Source: an uncultured Collinsella sp. (GTDB lineage Bacteria > Actinomycetota > Coriobacteriia > Coriobacteriales > Coriobacteriaceae). From it: a DNA stretch of 7,528 nucleotides. Made by a program: the position numbers and the translations under genes. The notes below the pieces were generated by a model. That model was not told where the DNA came from. It was given only the letters and a program-made list of their open reading frames with translations, and ran no database searches. Of the stretch, positions 1-6,328 are shown piece after piece. Position 1 is the first letter of the stretch, and each line of letters starts with the position of its first letter. The stretch covers positions 1 through 7,528 of the forward strand of contig UQID01000039.1 of assembly GCA_900541045.1 (NCBI GenBank). Direction: 5' to 3'.

Positions 1-204
1 CCTACGGAGCAACGGAAAGACGGGCCTCGCGCTGCGGAGTGTTTTCAAAACCAAACCCGGCCCCGGCCTGCGGTGACGTTGCTGGTGGTTCTTGGGCATC
101 GCTTGCTGGCGGGGTTCCTTGTCTGAGTTGGACTTAGTTGGTGGGGCTACTGGTCCCGGTCGCTGGTTCGCGCTTTGCGCGAACTCCGCGCTACTGGGGA
201 TCAA
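1..204. other. Intergenic stretch downstream of the DtxR-family gene; no gene recognised
   Basis: No frame on either strand gives a protein I recognise. A short frame open from the left edge on the plus strand (to the stop at 124-126) has no ribosome binding site or family signature within view. The plus strand from about 77 to 165 is rich in G and T and poor in A, so RNA made from the minus strand would be C- and A-rich with little G. Two exact copies of GCTACTGG occur at 146-153 and 190-197, and a perfect hairpin lies at 166-184. A gene ending just left of the window cannot be excluded. Confidence 0.6.
166..184 (-). other. Perfect 8-bp hairpin just downstream of the DtxR-family gene
   Basis: The arms GTTCGCGC and GCGCGAAC pair perfectly around a 3-base loop, starting 20 bp past the stop codon of the repressor gene. 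There is no T run on either side in either direction, so it is not a classical intrinsic terminator. It could stabilise the 3' end of the mRNA or act with a Rho-dependent stop in the C-rich, G-poor RNA that follows. The pairing is seen directly; the function is inference. Confidence 0.45.
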
Positions 205-594
205 TTAGGCTTCCGTTGCTGGGCCCGCCACATCTTCCCGCCCCAACATCGATCTTAGCTTCTCAAAGCTCTCCTCGCTCAGGCAATGCTCCATGTGGCA
301 GCCCTCTTGCGAGGCAACCTCGGGCGCTACACCTGCGTCCTCTAGCAGCCCCACAAAAAAGCAATGGCGCTCCCACATTTGACGGGCAACCTCAATACCG
401 CGTTCCGTCAGATGAACATCTCGTTTTCCCATTTCGACATAGCTGTTGCTTTCCAGCGTCGCCATGGCTTTAGAGACACTTGCCTTGGTTACGCCCAGGT
501 ATTCGGCGACGTCAATTGACCGAACGATGCCCTGGCGCTCCGAGAGCACATAAATAGATTCGAGATAGTCTTCTCCAGATTCACGCAGGGCCAT
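205..594 (-). CDS. DtxR/MntR-family metal-dependent transcriptional repressor (short form)
   Basis: This 129-residue protein matches the DtxR/MntR family, which senses Mn2+ or Fe2+ and represses metal-uptake genes. Residues 8-65 form the winged helix-turn-helix (SIDVAEYLGVTKASVSKAM is the recognition region), and residues 66-120 form the dimerisation and metal-binding helices. Likely ligands by alignment with known members are D9, E12, H77, C99, E102 and H103. D9 is MntR-like, whereas C99 takes the position of Cys102 in DtxR. There is no SH3-like C-terminal domain, so the length matches MntR (about 140 residues) rather than DtxR or IdeR. The ATG start is supported by AAAGG six bases upstream and by the family-typical N-terminus. 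No metal transporter is adjacent, so the targets are unknown. The gene is transcribed alone, 213 bp from the HAD gene. The family call is firm; the metal specificity is not determined. Confidence 0.88.
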   Translation of the reverse strand: MALRESGEDYLESIYVLSERQGIVRSIDVAEYLGVTKASVSKAMATLESNSYVEMGKRDVHLTERGIEVARQMWERHCFFVGLLEDAGVAPEVASQEGCHMEHCLSEESFEKLRSMLGREDVAGPATEA

Positions 595-633
595 GGGCCG
601 CCTTTCGCGATGGCTTCTAGTTAGCCTTTGGAT

Positions 634-664
634 ACTTTTGCTTGAATTACTTTACCGCAAAAGT
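634..664. promoter_or_regulatory. Dyad in the AT-rich region upstream of the repressor gene, possible operator/promoter area
   Basis: The arms ACTTTTGC (634-641) and GCAAAAGT (657-664) are perfect inverted repeats separated by 15 bp, centred about 55 bp upstream of the repressor start. They sit in the only clearly AT-rich stretch of this gap (about 630-715), where the promoter of the repressor gene is expected. I could not assign convincing -35 and -10 hexamers. Autoregulation through such a dyad is common in the family, but the sequence is not a recognised MntR or IdeR box. An IdeR-like half, GGCTAACTA on the minus strand near 620-628, is only partial. Confidence 0.35.
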
Positions 665-753
665 TGCCCATGTCTTACTACATTGTCTAAAAAGTTAACC
701 GTGTTTCACAAAATGCGCGGAGCAAGCAGGGCGACACGACACGCAACGCGCAG

Positions 754-799
754 GGAGTGTCCCCAGCTGCCGGCAGAAAAGGAGCGTCCCCAAGTGCCG
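754..799. repeat. Imperfect 19-bp direct repeat, 27-bp period, between the HAD and repressor genes
   Basis: The copies at 754-772 and 781-799 agree at 16 of 19 positions (GGAG-Y-GTCCCCA, then GCTGCCG or AGTGCCG). The first copy overlaps the perfect 10-bp palindrome CTGCCGGCAG at 767-776. The pair lies just past the stop codon of the HAD gene, where a transcript end would be expected, but there is no clean stem plus T run apart from a TTTT on the minus strand between the copies. The GGGGACRCTCC core resembles short dispersed repeats I have seen in other genomes; that resemblance is from memory only. Confidence 0.5.
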
Positions 800-807
800 A
801 GCCGCAG

Positions 808-1578
808 CTATAACAGGCCAAAGTGCTTCGCGGCGTTGTAGATGCCGTCATCGTCCACGGCGGTCGTTACGTAGGTCGCCGCGGCCTTCACGGTATCCTG
901 CGCGTTGCCCATGGCCACACTTGTGCCCACGGCCGAGAACATCGACAGGTCGTTCTCGCCGTCGCCAAAGGCAATCGCTTCACTCGCGTCGATGCCCAGG
1001 CGCTCCAGCGTCGCCGCCACGCCCAGGTCCTTGCCGCCGTTGGCCGGAATAATGTCGCAGAACAGGTCGCACCAGCGCGTGGTTGTAGAATGCGACAGGA
1101 CATCGGTAACTATGCCCTGGTCGACCGGGTCCACAAAGGCGCAGAACTGGTAAACCGGCGCGTCGAAAGCATGCTCAAAAGGCTCCTCGTGATACGAGAT
1201 TCCGGCATTGTCGGCAGCCGCCACCACGCGCTTGGACAGACGGTTCACAAACGAATTCTCGCCCTGCATGCACAGTGAGTCGTAGCGTCCCTGCGCCACC
1301 TGGTCCACAATCACCGCAACGTCGTCCGGATCGATCGGGCAGCTGCGATAAACGCCCTTGGCATCAAAACAGTGCTGACCCGAAAGCGTAATGTACGCAT
1401 CCCAACCCAAGTCGAACAGCCAATCCGGCATCTGGTAGGTCGGGCGACCCGTGGCGATTATGCACGCAATCCCCTGCTCGCGAAAGCTGTCGAGCGCCTG
1501 CTGCGCCGACGCCGGAATCCGATGGGTCTTAAAGCTCAGCAACGTGCCGTCGATATCGAAAAATGCGGCCTTGATCAT
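808..1578 (-). CDS. Cof-type HAD-superfamily (IIB) phosphatase
   Basis: A 256-residue cytoplasmic hydrolase of the haloacid dehalogenase superfamily with all four catalytic motifs. Motif I is DIDGT at 8-12 (nucleophile D8, acid/base D10). Motif II is T43 in ATGRP. Motif III is K183. Motif IV is GDGEND at 205-210. The span between motifs II and III (about 80-180) corresponds to the type IIB cap domain, and the length is usual for Cof/YidA-type proteins, which dephosphorylate sugar phosphates, pyridoxal phosphate or flavin precursors. The substrate cannot be read from the sequence. The ATG start has GAGGAG nine bases upstream, lying inside the end of the ABC-F gene, and only 6 bp separate the two genes, so cotranscription and coupled translation are likely. 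No clear intrinsic terminator follows the gene. Confidence 0.92.
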   Translation of the reverse strand: MIKAAFFDIDGTLLSFKTHRIPASAQQALDSFREQGIACIIATGRPTYQMPDWLFDLGWDAYITLSGQHCFDAKGVYRSCPIDPDDVAVIVDQVAQGRYDSLCMQGENSFVNRLSKRVVAAADNAGISYHEEPFEHAFDAPVYQFCAFVDPVDQGIVTDVLSHSTTTRWCDLFCDIIPANGGKDLGVAATLERLGIDASEAIAFGDGENDLSMFSAVGTSVAMGNAQDTVKAAATYVTTAVDDDGIYNAAKHFGLL

Positions 1579-1584
1579 CCTTGC

Positions 1585-3444
1585 CTACTCCTCGCCCTCG
1601 AGCTTCTCGCTCGCCTCGAGCCACGCCATCTCCAGCTCGTCCATGGCGGCGTGAGCCTCGTCAATCTTTGTCTGCTGCTCGCCCAGCGCCGTGTAGTTGG
1701 TGGGGTCGACCTGGGCCATCGCGGCCTCGGCCTCCTCCACGCGAGCGCGCTGCGTCTCCATTTTGCGCTCAAGCGAGCTCACCTCGCGGCGGAGCTTCTG
1801 GCGCTCGGCGTTGGAAAGACCATTGGGCTGGCCGCTCGACTTGGGCTTTTCGGCCGCAGTTGCCGCGGCACCGGTGTCAAACGTGCCGGTCTTGGCGCTC
1901 GGCGCACCCACGGGCTCGCCCTCGGCGGTGGCGTTGCACAGGCGCAGGTACTGGTCGACGCCGCCGGGCATATGCGTCAGATGGCCGTCAAGCAGCGCCC
2001 ACTGCTGGTCGGTCACGCGCTCCATCAAGAAGCGGTCGTGCGTCACCAGGATCAGCGTGCCGGGCCAGCCGTCGAGCAGATCCTCGACAATCGCGAGCAT
2101 GTCGGTATCCAGGTCGTTACCGGGCTCGTCCAGGATAAGCACGTTGGGCTCGTCCAGGATCGTCAGCAACAGCGACAGGCGACGGCGCTGGCCGCCCGAA
2201 AGATCGCGGATGCGGCTCCAGAGCTGCTGGGTCGTAAAGCCCAGGCGCTCGCAGAGCTTCTCGGGCGAAGTCTCCTTGCCGTCGATGACGTAGTACTTCT
2301 TATAGTTGCCGAGCACCTCGCGGATCGTATCGCCCATGTAGGGCTCGAGCTCCTCGAGCTGCTGCGACAGCACGCCAAAGCGCACCGTCTGGCCAATCTT
2401 CACGCGACCGCGCAGGGGCGCGATCTTGCCCTGGATCACGTCGAGCAAGGTCGACTTGCCGGCGCCGTTCTCGCCCAAAAGACCATAGCGGTCGCCCGCG
2501 CCGATAAGCCAAGTCACGTCCGAGAGCACCTGCTTGGGCGCGCCATCGGTATCCGCATAGCCGGCGTCCACGTCGACCACGTCGATAACCTGCTTGCCCA
2601 GGCGGCTCACCGCCAGGCGCTTGAGCTCCAGCTCGTCGCGCACGGGCGGCACGTCGGCGATGAGCTCGCGAGCGGCATCCACGCGAAACTTGGGCTTGGT
2701 GGAGCGCGCCTGGGCGCCGCGGCTCAGCCACGCGAGCTCCTTGCGCGCCATGTTGCGACGGCGTTCCTCGGTAACGGCGGCCATGCGGTCGCGCTCCACG
2801 CGCTGCAGGATGTAGGCCGAGTAGCCGCCCTCGAAGGGGTCGACCTGTCCGTCGTGGACCTCCCACATGCTGGTGCAGACCTCGTCCAAGAACCAGCGGT
2901 CGTGCGTGACCACGAGCATGGCGCCCTGACCGCGCTGCCAGCGGGCATTTAAGTGGCGCGCGAGCCAGTTGATGGTGCGCATGTCCAGGTGGTTGGTGGG
3001 CTCGTCGAGCATAAACACGTCGTAGTCGCCAATCAGCAGGCGCGCGAGGTCCACGCGACGGCGCTGACCGCCCGAAAGCTCGCCCACCGTGCCCTCCCAG
3101 GGCACATCGCTAATAAGACCGGCCAGAATCTGGCGCGTACGCGGGCTCGAGGCCCACTCGTACTCGGGCGTGTCACCGACGACGGCATGATGCACGGTGT
3201 CGGTATCGACCAGGTTGTCCTTTTGGCCGAGCAATCCGATCGTCGTGTCGCGGCGATGCGTCACGCGGCCGTCGTCGGGCTCCAACGTGCCGGCGAGTAC
3301 GCTCAGCAGCGTCGACTTTCCATCGCCGTTTTTGCCGACGATACCAATGCGGTCGCCCTCGCCCACGCCGAGCGTCACGCTATCGAAAATATGCTTGGTG
3401 GGAAACTCTAGGCTGACGGAATCGCATCCCAAAAGAATCGCCAT
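1585..3444 (-). CDS. ABC-F family ATPase, Uup-like (ribosome-associated, not a transporter)
   Basis: A 619-residue protein with two fused ATP-binding domains and no membrane segments, the hallmark of ABC-F proteins, which act on the ribosome. Domain 1 has Walker A at 37-45 (GKNGDGKST), signature LSGGQ at 123-127, Walker B ending D147-E148 in DEPTNHLD, and H181. A charged linker follows at about 210-285. Domain 2 has Walker A at 324-332 (GENGAGKST), LSGGQ at 415-419, Walker B D439-E440 and H469. A low-complexity Ala/Gly/Pro stretch (about 505-540) leads to a charged coiled coil (about 545-615) like the C-terminal domain of Uup. The second Walker B reads DEPGNDLD, with Gly where Thr is usual. 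The ATG at 3444 is chosen over an upstream in-frame start because GAAGGAG lies eight bases before it and the family-typical N-terminus begins there. Uup is the nearest subfamily I recognise; antibiotic-resistance ABC-F members usually lack this tail. Confidence 0.93.
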   Translation of the reverse strand: MAILLGCDSVSLEFPTKHIFDSVTLGVGEGDRIGIVGKNGDGKSTLLSVLAGTLEPDDGRVTHRRDTTIGLLGQKDNLVDTDTVHHAVVGDTPEYEWASSPRTRQILAGLISDVPWEGTVGELSGGQRRRVDLARLLIGDYDVFMLDEPTNHLDMRTINWLARHLNARWQRGQGAMLVVTHDRWFLDEVCTSMWEVHDGQVDPFEGGYSAYILQRVERDRMAAVTEERRRNMARKELAWLSRGAQARSTKPKFRVDAARELIADVPPVRDELELKRLAVSRLGKQVIDVVDVDAGYADTDGAPKQVLSDVTWLIGAGDRYGLLGENGAGKSTLLDVIQGKIAPLRGRVKIGQTVRFGVLSQQLEELEPYMGDTIREVLGNYKKYYVIDGKETSPEKLCERLGFTTQQLWSRIRDLSGGQRRRLSLLLTILDEPNVLILDEPGNDLDTDMLAIVEDLLDGWPGTLILVTHDRFLMERVTDQQWALLDGHLTHMPGGVDQYLRLCNATAEGEPVGAPSAKTGTFDTGAAATAAEKPKSSGQPNGLSNAERQKLRREVSSLERKMETQRARVEEAEAAMAQVDPTNYTALGEQQTKIDEAHAAMDELEMAWLEASEKLEGEE

Positions 3445-3479
3445 ATGCCCTGCTCCTTCGTAGAAATTCAACGTTGTCC

Positions 3480-3488
3480 ATGATAGCA
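3480..3488 (-). promoter_or_regulatory. Extended -10 promoter candidate for the ABC-F/HAD unit
   Basis: The minus strand reads TGCTATCAT, an extended -10 (TGn) followed by TATCAT, which matches the consensus at five of six bases. It lies 35 bp upstream of the ABC-F start codon, giving a predicted leader of about 30 bases that holds the GAAGGAG ribosome binding site. No good -35 is visible, as is usual for extended -10 promoters. It sits just after the terminator of the pst operon, the right place to restart transcription. Confidence 0.5.
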
Positions 3489-3491
3489 GCG

Positions 3492-3527
3492 AAAAGGCGG
3501 GCCGCACACGACACAAAAAGGCGGGCC
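3492..3527. repeat. Duplicated terminator arm (12-bp direct repeat, 24-bp period)
   Basis: AAAAGGCGGGCC occurs exactly at 3492-3503 and again at 3516-3527. The second copy is the 3' arm plus T run of the pst terminator read on the minus strand. The first copy could pair with the same 5' arm, giving an alternative, longer-loop hairpin that also ends in TTTT. It lies directly upstream of the ABC-F -10 candidate. Confidence 0.6.
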
Positions 3528-3551
3528 ACCTCACGCAAGAGATGACCCGCC
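3515..3551 (-). terminator. Strong Rho-independent terminator of the pst operon
   Basis: On the minus strand the 5' arm (complement of 3539-3551, GGCGGGTCATCTC) pairs with the 3' arm (complement of 3520-3532, GAGGTGGCCCGCC) over 13 positions, two of them G-U, around a six-base loop, and is followed at once by TTTTT. The plus-strand direction has no T run, so it acts only leftwards. It begins about 57 bp past the pstB stop and separates the pst operon from the ABC-F gene. Confidence 0.88.
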
Positions 3552-3563
3552 TCTCCAATCAGT

Positions 3564-3589
3564 CCCGCGGCAACCGTGGCCGCCGCGGG
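3564..3589 (-). other. GC-rich hairpin between pstB and the terminator
   Basis: CCCGCGGC (3564-3571) and GCCGCGGG (3582-3589) form a perfect 8-bp stem with a 10-base loop. No T run follows on the minus strand. It may protect the 3' end of the pst message or assist termination; that role is inference. Confidence 0.5.
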
Positions 3590-3607
3590 CCTCAAGCATG
3601 TCCCGGA

Positions 3608-4480
3608 CTAGGAGAACATGCCAGTGAGGTAATCATTCAGCCGCTTATCCTTGGGCCGTTGGAAAATCTCGTCGGTCTCGTCGTACTCGACCATATCGCC
3701 CATGTAGAAGAACGCCGTGCGGTTGGACACGCGCGACGCTTGCTCCATGTTGTGCGTCACGATAACGATGGCACGGTCGGCAACGATCGATGACATCAGG
3801 TCCTCGATCGCCAGCGTCGAGATGGGGTCGAGCGCCGAGCAGGGCTCGTCAAACAGGATCACGTCGGGATTGAGCGCCAGCGTGCGCGCAATGCACAGAC
3901 GCTGCTGCTGGCCGCCCGAAAGCGCGTAGGCGCTCTTGTCGAGCTTGTCCTTGACCTCGTCCCACAGCGCCGCACCACGCAGACTTTCCTCGACCATACG
4001 ATCAAGCTCGTCGCGGTCGGTAATGCCGTGACGCCTGGGCGCAAACGTAATGTTGTCGCGAATGGACTTGCGGAAAGGGTTGGGCTGTTGGAATACCATG
4101 CCAATGGAGCGACGCAACTCGTAGGTGTTCTCGGTCTTGGTGTTCACGTTGCGCCCGCGGTAGTTGATCTCGCCCTCCACGCGGCAGCCGCGAATCTCGC
4201 GATTCATCAGGTTGAGGCTGCGTAAGAAGGTCGACTTACCGCAGCCCGAAGGCCCGATGAGCGCCGTGATCTCGCCCTTGTGAAAGTCGAGCGACGTATC
4301 GTGCAGGGCATGGTGGTCGCCATAGTACACGTTGACGTCCTTGGTGGAGAGCACGACCTCGTCGCTCACGGCCTTGCCGCTCGCGCGCACGCGCTTCTCG
4401 CTCTCCCCCACGCTCGACAGGAAGTTCTGGGTCTCGGACGGTGCCGCTTCGGCTGCGGGTGTTGCTTTCATCTCGCTCAC
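3608..4480 (-). CDS. pstB: Phosphate ABC transporter ATP-binding protein PstB
   Basis: This is the ATPase that powers phosphate import from the cytoplasmic face of the PstCA channel. It has Walker A at 76-84 (GPSGCGKST), a Q-loop in VFQQPNPF at 129-136, signature LSGGQ at 187-191, Walker B ILFDEP ending at D211-E212 followed by the PstB-typical CSALDPIST, and H243. Its 290 residues exceed the usual 250 or so because of an N-terminal extension of about 40 polar, low-complexity residues before the fold begins near residue 41. The start is GTG, overlapping the pstA stop in the pattern GTGA, with AAGGAGG 11 bases upstream. An ATG three codons later is possible but lies about 20 bases from that site. 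It is the last gene of the operon: a hairpin and terminator follow, and no phoU is present. Confidence 0.95.
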   Translation of the reverse strand: MSEMKATPAAEAAPSETQNFLSSVGESEKRVRASGKAVSDEVVLSTKDVNVYYGDHHALHDTSLDFHKGEITALIGPSGCGKSTFLRSLNLMNREIRGCRVEGEINYRGRNVNTKTENTYELRRSIGMVFQQPNPFRKSIRDNITFAPRRHGITDRDELDRMVEESLRGAALWDEVKDKLDKSAYALSGGQQQRLCIARTLALNPDVILFDEPCSALDPISTLAIEDLMSSIVADRAIVIVTHNMEQASRVSNRTAFFYMGDMVEYDETDEIFQRPKDKRLNDYLTGMFS

Positions 4481-5403
4481 TCGGCCGTCATCCTCCTTGC
4501 CAGTTGCTTGCCCACGATACGGGCGATTACGTTAAACAGCAGCACGCAAATCATCAGCAGTGCAGCGGTGCCCCAAACGATCTGCTGAGCCTCGGGGCTG
4601 CCCTCGCCATAGATCTTGTAAATATGCACGGCGAGCGACTCGCCGGGACGGAACACGTTCCAGGCGCAGGTGGGACTCGACAGGTTAAAGCTCAAGAAGT
4701 TCAGGCGAACCGGCGAGCTCATGCCTGAGGTAAAGAGCAGTGCCGCGGCCTCGCCAAACACGCGGCCGGCCGAAAGCACGATGCCGGTCACGATGGCGGG
4801 CATGGCCTCGGGAATCAAGATGTGCAGCGTGGCCTCCCAGCGGGTAAGGCCCATGGCCAGGCACGCATCGCGCTGGGCCTGCGGCACGTCCTCGAGCGCC
4901 TGTTGGATCACGCGCACCAGGATGGGAATGTTGAACATGGTGAGCGCGACGGCGCCGGAGATGATGGAGTACTTCCAGCCCAGCTGCACCGAGAACACCA
5001 GGAAACCGAACATGCCGACAACGATGGAGGGCAGCGAGGACAGCGTCTCGATGGCGGTGGAGGCGATGTCGCGGATGGGCCCATTCGGCGCGTACTCAAC
5101 CAGAAAGACCGCGCCGCCCAGACTAATGGGCACCGAGATGGCTAGGGTGATCAGCAGCAGATAGAACGAGTCGAACAGCTGATAGAGCACGCCGCCCTGG
5201 GTTCCGTTGGCGCGCGACGGCTGCGTGAGAAAGCCCGGCTGGAACAGCGTCGAGACCCCCTCGAACAGGATATAGGCCACCATAGCGATGACGATGAGCA
5301 TGACGATGGCGGCGATTGCCGTCAGCACGCCCGTGGCGATGCGGTCCTGCTTTTGGACGCGCCCGAGTCTCGCCTCGTCGATATGGATGCGCGTGCTAGC
5401 CAC
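4477..5403 (-). CDS. pstA: Phosphate ABC transporter permease PstA
   Basis: One of the two membrane subunits of the high-affinity phosphate channel. It has 308 residues with about six hydrophobic segments (approximately 22-47, 77-103, 115-140, 145-165, 200-225 and 275-297). The ABC permease EAA-type loop, which docks on PstB, is around 178-202 and includes DACLAMGLTRWEATL. The LSSLPSIVVGMFG stretch at 121-133 and the long periplasmic loop before the last segment are typical of PstA rather than PstC. The start is GTG at 5403, overlapping the end of pstC by 8 bp. The following ASTRIHIDE segment agrees with a short cytoplasmic N-terminus, and purine-rich AAGGGGGCGAAGG precedes it. The stop overlaps the pstB start by 4 bp. 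Confidence 0.93.
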   Translation of the reverse strand: MASTRIHIDEARLGRVQKQDRIATGVLTAIAAIVMLIVIAMVAYILFEGVSTLFQPGFLTQPSRANGTQGGVLYQLFDSFYLLLITLAISVPISLGGAVFLVEYAPNGPIRDIASTAIETLSSLPSIVVGMFGFLVFSVQLGWKYSIISGAVALTMFNIPILVRVIQQALEDVPQAQRDACLAMGLTRWEATLHILIPEAMPAIVTGIVLSAGRVFGEAAALLFTSGMSSPVRLNFLSFNLSSPTCAWNVFRPGESLAVHIYKIYGEGSPEAQQIVWGTAALLMICVLLFNVIARIVGKQLARRMTAE

Positions 5404-6304
5404 GAGCCTTCGCCCCCTTGCGGCCGATAAGGTGGATGATCAGGATGAAGATGAGGCTCATGCCCATCAGCAGCAGACCGAGCGCCCACAGAACATCGTC
5501 CTGGGCCGAGCCCTCGGCATAGACCGCCATAGACGTGGTGAGCGTGGTGGTGATGGTGGACGCCGGCGACAGCAGCGACGTCGGCATGGCCTCGATGCCG
5601 CCGATGACCATACGCACGGCGAGCGTCTCGCCAAAGGCACGCGTCATGCCAAGGATGACCGCGGTCATGAGCGACGGCATGGCGGACTTGAGCACCACGT
5701 GCCAGATGGTCTGCCAGCGGGTGTAGCCCAGAGCGAGCGAGCCCTGGCGGTAGCTGTCGGGCACGGCGCGCAGACCATCGACCGAAAGGGTGGTCATGGT
5801 CGGCAGGATCATGACGGCCAGCACGATGGCGCCGGGCAAGATGCCCAGACCCGTGCTCACGTGGAAAACGCTCTTCATAAGGCCGACGACCACGTGAAAG
5901 CCGATGAGGCCAAAGACGACCGAGGGAATGCCGGTCAAAAGCTCAATAAGCGGCTGAAAGATCTTGGAACCAAACTTAGGTCGAATCTCGACCGCAAAGA
6001 TGGCAGAGCCGATGGCGATGGGCAGCGCGATGAGCGTGGAGAGCACCATGACCGCAAACGAGGTGACGATCAGGGGCAGGGCGCCGGTATAGGGCAGGCC
6101 GTTTTTAGCCGTGTTGGCCAGGTCCCACTTGGTGCCGGTAAAGAACTCGACGACCGAAACGCCGTCCTTGAGAAAAGCCGAGAGGCCCTTTTGGGCGACC
6201 ATAAAGATGAGCGCGGCAACGACAAGCGTCACGAGCGCTACGCACGCACCCGTGACGCCCAGGCCCACGTTCTCAAGGTCGCGCTTTGGCAGTTGCTTTG
6301 CCAT
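5396..6304 (-). CDS. pstC: Phosphate ABC transporter permease PstC
   Basis: The partner of PstA in the phosphate channel. It has 302 residues with hydrophobic segments near 15-37, 73-107, 115-145, 155-175, 211-230 and 270-293. The motif ELLTGIPSVVFGLIGF at 121-136 is characteristic of PstC. The EAA loop (about 183-210) contains DSYRQGSLALGYTRW with the conserved Gly at 193, followed by TRAFGET at 221-227. The periplasmic loop at about 40-72 (FFTGTKWD and neighbours) is also PstC-like. The ATG start has GGAAAGG six bases upstream, and the gene lies 24 bp after pstS. The stop TAG lies inside the start of pstA. Confidence 0.94.
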   Translation of the reverse strand: MAKQLPKRDLENVGLGVTGACVALVTLVVAALIFMVAQKGLSAFLKDGVSVVEFFTGTKWDLANTAKNGLPYTGALPLIVTSFAVMVLSTLIALPIAIGSAIFAVEIRPKFGSKIFQPLIELLTGIPSVVFGLIGFHVVVGLMKSVFHVSTGLGILPGAIVLAVMILPTMTTLSVDGLRAVPDSYRQGSLALGYTRWQTIWHVVLKSAMPSLMTAVILGMTRAFGETLAVRMVIGGIEAMPTSLLSPASTITTTLTTSMAVYAEGSAQDDVLWALGLLLMGMSLIFILIIHLIGRKGAKARG

Positions 6305-6328
6305 TGCAAACCTTTCCGGGGCGATTAC

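Noticed and set aside
157..185. T-arm-like GGTTCG sequence suggesting a tRNA
   Set aside because: No acceptor, D or anticodon stem can be built around it, and the sequence forms a plain hairpin with a three-base loop.
138..473. A 111-codon plus-strand frame overlapping the repressor gene
   Set aside because: Most of it is antisense to a conserved DtxR-family gene, with proline- and arginine-rich composition and no domain.
593..841. An 82-codon plus-strand frame in the gap between the repressor and the HAD gene
   Set aside because: It has no ribosome binding site, no family resemblance and mixed hydrophobic then basic composition, and it crosses the repeat and the end of the HAD gene.
1372..2952. 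A 526-codon open frame on the plus strand, antisense to the ABC-F and HAD genes
   Set aside because: It is the mirror of two well-supported genes in GC-rich DNA. Its translation is His/Ala/Leu/Arg-rich with no recognisable domain, and it starts inside the HAD gene without a ribosome binding site.
3445..3558. Upstream extension of the ABC-F protein by 38 codons
   Set aside because: The added segment is the translated terminator and promoter region. The ATG at 3444 has a well-placed GAAGGAG and the family-typical N-terminus.
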